From Stomoxys calcitrans (Eukaryota > Arthropoda > Insecta > Diptera > Muscidae): DNA of 64,000 bases. The notes below the pieces were generated by a model. The model was not told the origin of the DNA. It did not search any database and saw only the letters and a list, made by a program, of their open reading frames with translations. The stretch is taken from contig NC_081552.1 of assembly GCF_963082655.1 (NCBI RefSeq), positions 193,018,075-193,082,074 of the forward strand, written 5' to 3'. The position numbers and the translations under genes are program-made. This document shows positions 54,807-64,000 of this stretch, in pieces. Numbering within the stretch: the stretch's first letter is position 1; each line of letters opens with the position of its first letter.

Positions 54807-54874
54807 ACAAACTTCTTCGAACTAAACTGGTTATAGACAAAAACCCCTTTCTCTTCAGTAATGTTTGCGATTTC

Positions 54875-56123
54875 ATGATGGAAAGACATACAAGACAACA
54901 GCGAGTTGTCTACCGAAATTCGAAGTCAGTTGCCTCAACGTTAGGACCGCTATGTCCAATTTATGGTCGTCATAATCGTCCTACCGAATCAATAATTGAG
55001 CGTCTAGTGGACACATTTGAATTCACTGGCACAGTGAGACAGAGAAGTGCCCGCAGTATCGAGAACATTGCTTCCGCTGAGGATTCAGTTGAAGAGAGCC
55101 CAAATGTGTCTCTTACATGTCTCTTACATTGCGAAAAGATCTTGGCCGATATCCTTACAAGATCAAATTGACGCAAGAACTGAAGCGTCGTATGTTCTTA
55201 AATTGGGCTGAGCAACAACTTGAAATTGATTAGGATTTTCATCGAAAAATCATCTGCAGCGATGAGGCTTGTTTCTGGCTTCAATTAGCAAAATATGCGT
55301 TATTGGTCAGACAGTAGTCCACATGTACTCTATCATTGCTTTCCGGAAAATTACGGTTTGTGGGCCAGCGGTGCCATTGGGCCGTACTTCTTCGGTGATG
55401 ATCAAGACCGGCACATGGGAATCGCTACCGTTCAATGACTCCAGAAAACTTTTGATTCCATTTGGGTGATATGGACTGGGAGGACATGTGGCCACACACA
55501 GCGAATGTCACAATCAATTTATTCAAGACCAAGTTTGGAGAATGTGTTATCTCACGAAATTGTCCAGTCAATTGGTCGCCTCGTCGTGTGATTTGACGCC
55601 GTTAGACTATTTTCTATGGGGCTACGTCAAGTCTATGGTCTATGCCAACAAGCAAGCGATTTGGTGCGGTTTGTGGGCCAGCGGTGCCATTGGGCCGTAC
55701 TTCTTCGGTGATGATCAAGACCGGCACATGGGAATCGCTACCATTCAATGACTCCAGAAAACTTTTGATTCCATTTGGATGATATGGACTTGGAGGACAT
55801 GTGGCCACACACAGCGAATGTCACAATCAATTTATTCAAGACCAAGTTTGGAGAATGTGTTATCTCACGAAATTGTCCACTCAATTGGTCGCCTCGTCGT
55901 GTGATTTGACGCCGTTAGACTATTTTCTGTGGGGCTACCTCAAGTCTATGGTCTATGCCAACAAGCCAGCGACGATTGGGGAACTTCGTACGAATATCGA
56001 ATGCAAAATTGCAGCAGTATCAGCCGATTTATGATTGAAACCGTCAAAAATTGGGCTAAGCGTCTGGACTTCTGCAAATGTGGCCGTGGCGGCCATGCAA
56101 AAGAAAACGACATCCATACATGA
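54875..56123 (+). pseudogene. Tc1/mariner transposase pseudogene with tandem duplication
   Basis: A second, distinct mariner-like transposase. The ATG at 54875 opens an N-terminal HTH region (MMERHTRQQRVVYRNSKSVA .. IYGRHNRPTESIIERLVDTF) to about 55120. Then, frameshifted, LRKDLGRYPYKIKLTQELKR, the ICSDEACFW first catalytic Asp near 55260, and GLWASGAIGPYFFGDDQDRH. The region that should hold the second Asp has lost about 20 bp, reading EDMWPHTANVTIN. CDLTPLDYFLWGY with the third Asp follows. A 313-bp duplication repeats the middle. The final stop is near 56121. Confidence 0.83.
55354..55979. repeat. 313-bp tandem duplication in the mariner pseudogene
   Basis: Copy 1 is 55354-55666 and copy 2 is 55667-55979; 'cggtttgtgggccagcggtg' starts both. 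They differ at only about ten positions. 313 is not a multiple of three, so the duplication itself shifts the frame. Both copies share the deletion over the second catalytic Asp. Confidence 0.9.
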
Positions 56124-56129
56124 TGGCAT

Positions 56130-57300
56130 CGAACAAACTTTCCCAGAAATAAAAAAAAATTTCATTGATATCCATAAGCATTTTTGTTTCATTTAAAATA
56201 CTTTTGTAGAATGTTTGCTTTACTTCTTTTCGGTAGACAAATTTGCCTTCCTCTTACCAAGTTTTTTCCTAAAATCAATTTGCAAATTTCTTAATGCCAA
56301 TAAAATGCAACAATGGCTGCAATTAGCATGGCGGTAGCTTTAAAAGTTTGGTTTAAACATTAGAACCATACCTCAGCTTAGAATTGGCTTAATGCCCATA
56401 TAACAACTTTTTCGTTATTTTCCAAACCACATGCACACAGCGACTTGCACAAATATTTGTCTTTTAAATTCAATCCTAAGGCTCATTTAACAAATGCTCT
56501 TCAAATATATATGAGCCCAGTAGCAAAATGGTTTTTTTTTGTCGTTTTTGTTTCTTTTTTTTGCCTTTTCATCGTTTGTTTGCCTTATCGCACGTTATTC
56601 CATAAAACTTTCGTAGACATTCAGACGCTCAATGGGATCCATTAAAAATGCAAAGATATTTTAGTATGACGTTCATCCAAAGCTGGTCGTAGTATGTCTA
56701 CACTGTTGTTGAATTAAACGTTGGCCAGCTAAAAACAATTCTTCTCTCTGAAAAAAAAACTTTGTGTCAGCAAACTACTGAGAGAGGGGGGGAGGGGGGC
56801 AAAACTTTGCTTTGTTGCATTGTATGGCAACGCAGTTTAAACAGAGTAAAAAGACTTTTTTCCTGCATTAGATACTTGAAAAGGCCTTCGAGCAAGGTTA
56901 ACAAGTTTTTCACTCAATCACTCGGGCTTTGTAACAAATGACCGTTTGATGGACACTAGTAGAGACGATAAAGCAAACTATCACCTATGATTGGCTTAGA
57001 TGATATTTTCTGCTTACTACTGCTATTAATTTACGCAGTGATGTATGATTTTTATAGTTTTGTCACTTTAGACATTGCTCTTGGTGGCTATAAAAATCCA
57101 GTTCAACTACATTCTGACATAAAATGGCCATAGATTAGGGTAGCATTTAAAAAGCAACCGGGAAGTTTTAATAATATGGCTTGAAAATTTAAGTCCAACC
57201 AATCTTGATGTATGGCTAAGCAAGCGTTGTAACTCATGTAAATGTAAAGCAACCAATGGTTTAAATTCACCGTGGGTGAACGTTAACAAACAACAAAAAA
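56130..57300. other. AT-rich non-repetitive stretch, no gene seen
   Basis: It contains a G-rich patch 'gagagggggggaggggggc' near 56782-56801. No coding or transposon signature is visible. Confidence 0.45.
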
Positions 57301-57302
57301 AC

Positions 57303-58395
57303 CAAAGCGTGCTAAGTTCAATGGGGCCCAATCTCACCATGGATCCTATATGTCACGTTTTGCAGTAGTTGAAGGAGCTTCACAAGCAAGTGTTGCAAAA
57401 TTTTAAGCATTTTCAGCTTTTACACCTGAAAAATTGTCGTAGGACTTTGAATTTGTCTATAGCATGCCAAGAAATACCAACATACTCTCTTCACTGGCGT
57501 AATTTTAATACTTAGAGTAAAAGCGTGCAAAGTTCGTTCGGGAAGAAACTTGGGTACCCACAACCATGGATTTTGCTAAAAATGTATCGGGATATCGGTA
57601 CCTAGGGGGATTTATATAACCACATTGACCGATTCGGATAAAACATGGCAATGATGTTGTAAGTGAAAAGATAGGGTTTTAGGCCAAATTTCAGCGAAAT
57701 CAAGTGCAAATTTAGACCTCAAGGGCTGAAGAAGTCAAATCCGGGGATCGGTTTATATGGAGGCTATATCTGTTTACTGACCGATTCGCATCATATTTGG
57801 CATGGACGTTGGAAGTCATTATTAAAGTCATTGTTTCGAATTTCAGCCAAATCGAATGAAAATTAAGGTTTATATGGGCTTAGGAAGTCAAATCCTAGGA
57901 TCGATTTATATGGGGGCTATATCTGTTTTTAGACCGATTCGCATCATACTTGGCATGGATGTTGGAAGTCATAACTCAAGTCACTGTTTCAAATGTTAGC
58001 CAAATCGGATGAAAATTGAGACTTCTAAGGGCTCAAGAAGTCAAATCCGAGGATCGGTGTATATGGGGGCTATATTTGTTTATAGACCGATTCGGTTGAT
58101 AACTGGCAGGGATGTTGAAAGCCGTAACTCAAGTCTTCGTGTCAGCCAAATCAGATGAAAATTGAGGCTTCTAAGAGCTCAAGAAGTCAAATCCGGGGAT
58201 TTGTTTATATGGGGGCTATATCTGTTTTTAGACCGATTCTCATCATTCTTGGCGTGGATGTTGGAAGCCATAACTCAAGTCTAGTAGAGGACATTACTCA
58301 AATTTCAGCCAAACCAGAAGAAAATATAGCCTTGTAAGGGTTCCAGAAGTCAACTCCGGGGATCGGTAGATATGGGGGTTATATCGAAACTTCAA
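57303..58395 (-). mobile_element. DINE-1-like family 1b, with two 3' end remnants
   Basis: A degraded reversed terminus lies at 57303-57350 ('agcgtgctaagttcaatggg') and another at 57518-57570 ('taaaagcgtgcaaagttcgt', 'ccacaaccatgg'). About five family 1b monomers follow, with 'agaagtcaaatcc' near 57733, 57885, 58038 and 58190, a period of about 152 bp. It ends against LINE-E without a 5' head. Confidence 0.75.
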
Positions 58396-59650
58396 ACTGA
58401 ACTTCAAATCCAACATTTTGGAAAAGGCAAGAAAGGCCACTCTTGCCCTATACACCTGCAAGAGAGCCATTGCATTGGGCATATACTGCAGTTGTCAGAC
58501 CTATAATGCTATATGGTGTTGTGATCTGGTGTTGATGATCAAGGGTTGACTTTTTTTCTGATAGAACCGATTGGAACTATGATATCCCTGGTAACAGAAG
58601 TTACATAGACCTCTATACGGATGGTTCCAAACTAGACGACCAGGTGGGCTTTAGGGTGTACTCTAAAGATCTAGAACTGGTCATACGGAAAAGGTTACCC
58701 GACCACTGCAATGTGTATCAAGCGGAGATCCTTGGAATTAAGGAAGTGGTGGAATGGCTAAGATATAACGTCATAACGACGATTGGCATAAATATCTTCT
58801 TAAACAGCCAGGCAGCCATTAAATCCCTGGAGAACGTATTAATGAACACAAAAACCGTCCTCGACTATGGCAGATCTCTCAACGAGATGGCTGAACAGCA
58901 TTGTGAGCATTCCAAAGCTAAGTGGCCTAATCTAGAGTTGAAGAGGTTTACCGCATTGCTGTCATAAGCTAAAACAAACATCTCACTATTTGTTTCCGTT
59001 GTGACAGGTCACTGTCTAATCGAATAACATGATGACAGACTGAAGGTTGCCAATAACGACTCTTGCAGAAGCTGTGAGGACAACTCTTGCCCTATACACA
59101 TAAAAGAGAGCCATTGGCAAAAGTTGTGGGTTTAGACCGCACGTCATGCATTGGTTATGTACTGCAGTTGTCAGACCTATAATGCTATATGGTGCTGTGG
59201 TCTGGTGGACGGCGCTTCAAAAGTCTATCTACTGTTGAATACTCAACCGGATCCAAGGGAAGGCTTGTTTGTTCATCACAGCCGCACTGAGGACGACACC
59301 ATCAAATACGCAATGCCACATCTAATGCCTCTGGACATTGTAGCTAGACAAATTGCAGCGACCACTGCCGTTGGGGATAAGGGGGCTTTCTCTTTGGTCA
59401 TGTCGCGGCTGTGGTATCCTCTATACAATGTCCGATGTTCCAGGCAATGTGGATTACACCCTACCTGAGACGCTTTTTGATAAGAATTACTGTACCACTA
59501 TTCCTGATAGAACCGATTGGAACTACGATATACTAGAAGTAATTTAGGATCCAACTGGCGAACTGGAATCTGTGGATATGCCTTCAGCCACATGTTAGCT
59601 AAGTTGTCAGAATCAGGCCCTATGGACAACGAATGATAGATGGTCAGAAA
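58396..59650 (+). pseudogene. LINE-E relic, rearranged
   Basis: Plus strand. A first piece of the pre-RNase H region (ATLALYTCKRAIA, 58436-58480; VVRPIMLYGVVIW) is followed by RNase H: YTDGSKLDDQVGFRVYSKDL starting at 58614, EILGIKEVVEWL, and INIFLNSQAAIKSLENVLMN (58644-58967). The C-terminal TGHCLIE and CRSCEDN come near 59005-59085. The sequence then returns to VVRPIMLYGAVVWWTALQKS (about 59165) and proceeds through PLDIVARQIAATTAV to a second RNase H start near 59507. So part is present twice (offset about 946 bp) and the first round is internally shortened. Confidence 0.78.
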
Positions 59651-59706
59651 GAGGGGGCTGTGAGCATTTCAAAACTGTGTGTCCCAATCTAGACTTGATT
59701 AGGACA

Positions 59707-59742
59707 CACGAAGTCAAACCGATCTCCCGGTTTGACTTCGTG
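59707..59742. repeat. Perfect 15-bp hairpin at a LINE/DINE junction
   Basis: 59707-59721 'cacgaagtcaaaccg' pairs perfectly with 59728-59742 'cggtttgacttcgtg' around a 6-nt loop. The right arm is DINE monomer sequence; the left arm is its inverted copy at the join to LINE-E. Confidence 0.88.
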
Positions 59743-59886
59743 AGCACTTACAAGCCGCAATTTTATACTGTCGGCACCGCCCGACTCTTGCCCTTCCTTA
59801 CTGGTTTTGTATAAATTTTTAGCAGAATCCATGGTGGTGGCTTCCCAAGATTCGGGCCGGCCGAACTTTGCACACTTTTAGTTGTT
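59722..59886 (+). mobile_element. DINE-1-like 3' terminus fragment
   Basis: One partial monomer ('gtgagcacttacaagccgca') is followed by 'gcagaatccatggtggtggc', 'ttcccaagattcgggccggc' and 'cgaactttgcacacttttag', 'ttg'. It resembles the 3' end of the element at 53.9-54.8 kb. Confidence 0.8.
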
Positions 59887-59889
59887 TCA

Positions 59890-60870
59890 TTTAACGTTAT
59901 GCCCTTGTTTAGATGCAGTGCATCATTTACCCAAAATAAAGTGAAACCTGTTTACCTAACTTATTACGATGAGAGCTCTGTACTCCTCCAACTATGAATG
60001 TCAAGAATAATTTTTTCATACTTGTGTACCCTGATTGTAATGGCATTAGAAAATTACTGGGCACTCAGATTCCATATAAGTGAGGAAGGAGTTTGCACAC
60101 AAAGTGATGCATTTGAGTTGAATTGTGAAATGGAATTAAAAACATGCAAACAATGGCCATCGGAAATGTAAGGGAACCCGTGGTGACAAGCACTCTCGCA
60201 GGAGAAGACTACGTATGACCCACTTACACTTGCTGATTCGATGATGTAGGAGTAGGTAGGGGAGCGCCGGGGCATTGTTGTGGTATTGTTGTGCAAACTA
60301 TTTTAAATTGCATTTAGCACAACAATAAACAACATGGAACAATGACGTCTACTTGCATAGAGACTGAAATGAAAGTTGAACCCCTGATCGACTACTCGCC
60401 CTCGCCATTCTATGGCTTCCCCTCTTACGAATCACCACAACGTTTTACCGATTTATAAAGTTTAGTTTTAAGCCACAACAACAACAACAACAACAACTGC
60501 AACCAGATTATATACTGCACAATAGTTGTGGGCTAAGGCATGTAAGTAAGTTGCCGTTTGCACTAAGTGTGTGGGTTGAGGGAGACATGGATGGATATTT
60601 CGTTCTATTTACAATGCATATTAGTATTGTTGAGATGATACTGAAAACGTTTTGTATTCTAATTAGTAAAAGATACAATGGGATGTTAAGATTGAGTTGT
60701 TTACTTATAATTGGATATCAATATGAGGGGCACACTATAATACATTGGAAATAATACTTGAATTAGAAGAGTAGTGTAGCCGTTGAGTGAAGCGGACGTG
60801 TTTTTATTTCGCTCCTCAAAGAAAAAATAAATATATATTCGTATCTCGGAATAGGTACCACCTACTACGG
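59890..60870. other. Non-repetitive stretch with a CAA microsatellite
   Basis: A (CAA)n run of seven units lies at 60476-60497. The 80-codon minus frame at 60054-60296 has no recognisable family. No gene is supported. Confidence 0.45.
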
Positions 60871-60879
60871 AAAAATTTC

Positions 60880-61440
60880 AAAGCCTCAGACTCAACATCT
60901 GCGGTGGTGGCATCAGCATGTTGTCCTCCCCTTCTATAGGTGTGGATGCCTTGGCACCTGTAGTCGAGAGTAATGCTTCAAGCACACAACTAGTCGTCAG
61001 ACTAATAAATGAGGAAGAGACGGATAAACCAGAGGGATGCACAGTTCGTCCCCAGCCTTTAAGTAAAAGTGCAGTTTCTGACTCGGATCCAGACAGCGAC
61101 TGTGCCAATGAAACAGTCATCGCAGCCGAATAGATGAGGGCATTGGGATGACAGCAGAAGTGAGCGATGACTTTGCTAAGCTCACAAGCAGACCGAGAAA
61201 GCGATCCGGTGCACGACGAAGGAGACAGAGGAGTGTGTACTGGCAGCGTAATCGGGCAAAAGTGCAGGATGCTGGAAGCAATAGAACTGTCATTGCAGGC
61301 ACTTCTACGGAAGCTGGAAAAAGAATCAGATCTGCCGAAGAGCATAACACTGCTAAAATACTGAAGAAGAAAAAGAGCTCCCCGCTTTCAAGTACTCTGG
61401 GTAAATCAAGCCCGCCTTCCCGCAATTGAGACTCCAGACT
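60880..61440 (+). pseudogene. Probable LINE ORF1 relic
   Basis: Two adjoining plus-strand frames (60918-61133; 61148-61429) translate to an acidic, Ser-rich part (SAVSDSDPDSDCANETVI) followed by a strongly basic part (RPRKRSGARRRRQRSVYWQR, then AGKRIRSAEE and ILKKKKSS). This acidic-then-basic layout is common at the N-terminus of LINE ORF1 gag-like proteins in flies. No zinc knuckles are visible before the sequence switches to DINE at about 61485. A host gene remnant cannot be excluded. Confidence 0.45.
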
Positions 61441-61484
61441 GGAAGCGCGCACGGCCCCCGAGTCTCCATTATCAGTAACGAGTG

Positions 61485-61680
61485 TGATTCAAATCGGTCA
61501 TTAACAGATATAGCCCCCATATAAACCGATAACCGGACTTGATTCCTTAGCCCTTAGAGGACTCAGCTTTCATCCGGTTCGGCTGAAATTTGGCATAAGG
61601 ACTTCCGTTCTGACTTACAAGATCAGTGCCAAGTATGATCCGAATCGGATCAACACTTGGTCCGACAATTGGATGTCCGA
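61485..61680 (+). mobile_element. Single DINE family 1b monomer
   Basis: 'gattcaaatcggtcattaac', 'agatatagcccccatataaa', 'cttagcccttagaggactca', 'ggctgaaatttggcataagg'. One unit plus, ending against family 4. Confidence 0.7.
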
Positions 61681-62090
61681 TATGTTTTCTTATTTAAAAA
61701 ACCTTTCATTTGTGTCCCATATTGTATTGATGGGCCTTTATATATATTTGGTAGGTTTTGGGGGTGGGGCGGCCCCCCTAGGTGCCCCATCCGCAATTTG
61801 GTTACCAATTTTCTATTTTTGGGGTAATATAAGAGAGCACACAAAATTTCACTTAAATCGCAGCAACCATATCCGAGATCTGACATTTCCGAAAACTGGG
61901 GTAAGGGGGAGAGTCCGCCTCCCCTTCTGATATCAACAAATGTAGTACCCTATTTTCACCACGGCATCATTATGTACCATATGGGAAAATTTCAAGAAAA
62001 TCAGTTCAGCCGTTTTTGAGTCCATAAGGAACACACAAACAGACCGACTTAGAAATACAAATTGATTTTTATATATAAGAAGATATACGA
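61681..62090 (+). repeat. Family 4 terminal part
   Basis: 'aaacctttcatttgtgtccc', 'ggggtggggcggccccccta', 'gtagtaccctattttcacca' and 'acaaattgatttttatatat' match the block at 38040-38350 closely. Confidence 0.72.
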
Positions 62091-62097
62091 CAATTCT

Positions 62098-63325
62098 TTT
62101 TTTTATACCCACTACCGTAGGTTAGGATAGGGTCAATTTCCGACCCTACAAAGTAGATATATTTCGGATCGTCGTAAAATTCTAAGACGATTAAACAATG
62201 TCCGTGTGTCAGTTCGTCCGTCTGTTGTAATCACTTTACAGCCTTGAAAAATTGAGATATCGAGCTGACATTTGGTACAGATACGTCTTTTTGATGCACG
62301 CTGGTTAGGTTCTTAAACGGGCTAAATTGGATATAGGTGCTATATAGACCAATCGGCCGATAAAGGGTCTGAAGCCCATAAGAGCTTTATTTTTTAACAG
62401 ATATCGCTGAAATTTGAAACGGTGGGTTATTTTAAGGCTACCGATATCTGACCTGAATCTGGTGTAGATCGGACTATATTTAGATATAGCTGCTATATAG
62501 ACCGATTTCCCGATAAAGGGTCTGAAGCCCATAAAAGCTTTATTTCTTTACCAATTTCGCTGAAATTTGAAACGATGGGTTATTTTAAGGCTACCGATAT
62601 CTGACCTGAATATGGTTCAGATCGGACTATATTTAGATATAGCTGTCATATAGACCGATCTCCCGATAAAGGGTCTGAAGCCCATAAGTTTTATTTTTTT
62701 ACCGATTTCGTTGAAATTTGAAACGGTGGGTTATTTTAAGCCTACCGATATCTGACTCAAATGTGGTTCAGATCGGACTATATTTAGATATAGCTGCCAT
62801 ACAGACCGATCTCCCGATAAAGGGTCTGAAGTCCATAAAAGCTTTATTTTTTAACCGATTTCGCTGAAATTTGAAACAGTGGGTAGTTTTATGCTTCACA
62901 ACATAGGGCCTAAATATGGTTCAGATCGGACTATATTTAGATATAGCTGCCATACAGACCGATCTCCCCATTAAGGTTCTAAAGCCCATAAAAGCTTTAT
63001 TTTTTAACCGATTTCGCTAAAAGTTGAAACAGGGGGTAGTTTTTGGTCTCCCGACATCTGTCCCAAATATGGTTCAGACCGGACTATATTTAAATATAGC
63101 TCCCATATAGACCGATCTGCCGATAAAGGGTCTGAAGCCCATAAAAGCTTTATTTATTACACGATTTTGTTGAAATTTAAAATTCAACAGTGACTTATAT
63201 TTATTAGACCACCCAAAGTCCGTGACAAATTTCGATTTTCACCGAATTGTGACGAAAGGGGGTTTACATATATACCCGAGGTGGGTGGGTATCCAAAGTT
63301 CGGCCCGGTCGAAATTTGGGAATAA
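62098..63325 (+). mobile_element. DINE-1-like element, family 3 monomers
   Basis: The head 'tttttatacccactaccgta' is followed by 'caatgtccgtgtgtcagttc' and 'gagatatcgagctgacattt'. Six family 3 monomers follow; 'ataaagggtctgaag' recurs at about 62361, 62513, 62665 and 62817, a period of 152 bp, and again near 63123. The 3' end at about 63272 is 'atatacccgaggtgggtggg' with 'ttcggcccggtcgaa'; the last TTTACTTG is altered. It is essentially complete, about 1.2 kb. Confidence 0.83.
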
Positions 63326-64000
63326 AAAGTCTTTCTTTTACCAATAGAATGCTTAGTGCCTCAAATAGATATCCAAATGTAATTCGTATTTAATTGAGAT
63401 TCTCTTAATGGATCAAAAATGTGCCACATTGGCATAGTTTTGTTGGCCAGTTGTTTCTTATTTGGCCACAGGCGACCAACTACTGAGATGCATCAGTGTT
63501 ATTTTTAGATGTTTTATGCATTTTACTTTAGTGCTATTTTTTTCAATTTTCATTTTTTAACAATTCGCAGATGTGCTCTAATGCACTACTCGTTGAAGCT
63601 GTCTATTCGTCTGGCATGCATAAGAGAGCAAATAAAAAAAAATTGGCGTTAAACACATAGGACGCAGCTACGGTAGACAGATGTAGTTCCTATATGGCAC
63701 CCTATACCATATAGGAACTACATCTGTCTACCGTTTGGATTGGATTTGAATTGGTTTCTATGCTTTTAATCAGTTTAACTACTAAATTTATCAGCTGCTG
63801 TTCTTAAGATGACAAATATTTGGATCGGCATATATAGGGACTACACAGAAACATCAGAGAATACAATACCTGTGCAAACCCTTTCCCTATTTCAATCATT
63901 AAGAAATCTGACAAATATAGAAATCAATCTCTTTAACCTATGATGATTTATGAGTGTTAGATTGAATATTACTGACACCATAAAGATTCTATGATGCATG
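63326..64000. other. AT-rich stretch with one perfect hairpin
   Basis: No gene or transposon signature is visible apart from the hairpin at 63670-63734. Confidence 0.45.
63670..63734. repeat. Perfect 28-bp hairpin with 9-nt loop
   Basis: 63670-63697 (starting 'acggtagacagatgtagttc') is exactly complementary to 63707-63734; the loop is 'caccctata'. The total is 65 nt. It is not part of any repeat family I can recognise here. Confidence 0.93.

Noticed and set aside
55307..55808. Two near-identical minus-strand frames (62 and 64 codons) suggesting a small gene pair
   Set aside because: They are antisense shadows of the duplicated mariner transposase segment.
60054..60296. 80-codon minus-strand frame
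   Set aside because: No recognisable domain, no supporting splice or promoter context, ordinary chance length.
1..64000. Endogenous virus or LTR retrotransposon
   Set aside because: I saw no long terminal direct repeats, primer-binding site, protease, integrase or envelope-like segment. All reverse transcriptase pieces have non-LTR motifs.

Overview
The window looks like intergenic or intronic DNA from a large, repeat-rich higher-dipteran genome. A muscid fly (house fly, stable fly or horn fly type) is the best guess: the 5' heads of the main repeats closely resemble Drosophila INE-1/DINE-1, but the central tandem monomers are of a type I associate with Muscidae. This comes from recognising repeats, not from a marker gene. 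I found no host exon, rRNA gene, functional tRNA gene or CRISPR array, and every recognisable protein segment belongs to a broken transposon.

Dominant component. At least 20 whole or partial non-autonomous Helentron-like elements of DINE-1/INE-1 type fill roughly half of the window. Where complete, they run as follows. The 5' head starts TATACCCTCCACCAT and contains the blocks TATATATTCTTGATC and TCTAGCCATGTCCGTC plus a GTCC/GTCT-rich stretch. A central array of ~152-153-bp monomers follows. The 3' part carries the inverted copy ATGGTGGAGGGTATA, then the hairpin TTCGGCCCGGCCGAA, then CTTAGCACGCTTTTACTTG. I call '+' the strand on which the 5' head comes first. Monomer families: 1 (reads 'cttgacttcttgagcctcta'), 1b (variant with 'aagtcaaatccggggatcgg'), 2 ('gggacagtgagttgtgttag'), 3 ('ataaagggtctgaagcccat'), and a related head (5) at 32.8 kb. 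Family 4 (~130 bp, 'aaatgaaaggtatttgggag') is a separate repeat, often inserted in the others.

Other elements. (i) RNase H-bearing non-LTR retrotransposons (LINE-A to LINE-E, working names), all broken and many internally duplicated. (ii) A second LINE type with a YADDIDI motif, RTE-like, in four fragments. (iii) Tc1/mariner transposase relics at 11.0, 22.5, 42.6, 53.2 and 54.9 kb. (iv) Five near-full tRNA-derived SINEs plus three pieces, most with target-site duplications. (v) Two copies of a ~210-235-bp mariner-type MITE, one foldback element, one short-TIR element, one long hairpin and one palindromic minisatellite.

Layout. 0-1.5 kb unique; 1.5-7.7 kb DINE and LINE mosaic; 7.7-8.7 kb unique; 8.7-13.7 kb DINE, SINE, hairpin, mariner and LINE; 13.7-14.5 kb unique; 14.5-16.4 kb composite DINE; 16.4-24 kb mostly LINE debris with an 0.8-kb plain stretch; 24-25.8 kb unique; 25.8-31 kb family 4, LINE-D and DINE; 31.1-31.7 kb foldback; 31.7-32.8 kb unique; 32.8-35.4 kb minisatellite and DINE; 36.4-39 kb DINE; 39.7-43.1 kb a DINE carrying three other insertions, then mariner; 43.2-45.7 kb a complete DINE inside another; 46.8-51.7 kb DINE, SINE and family 4; 51.8-56.2 kb MITE, LINE, mariner, DINE; 57.3-59.9 kb DINE and LINE; 60.9-63.3 kb LINE ORF1, family 4, DINE family 3; the rest is unique and AT-rich. 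There is no operon-like or pathway logic here. The interest lies in nested insertions whose empty sites can be read, repeated 150-bp-scale monomers, and perfect inverted repeats at breakpoints.
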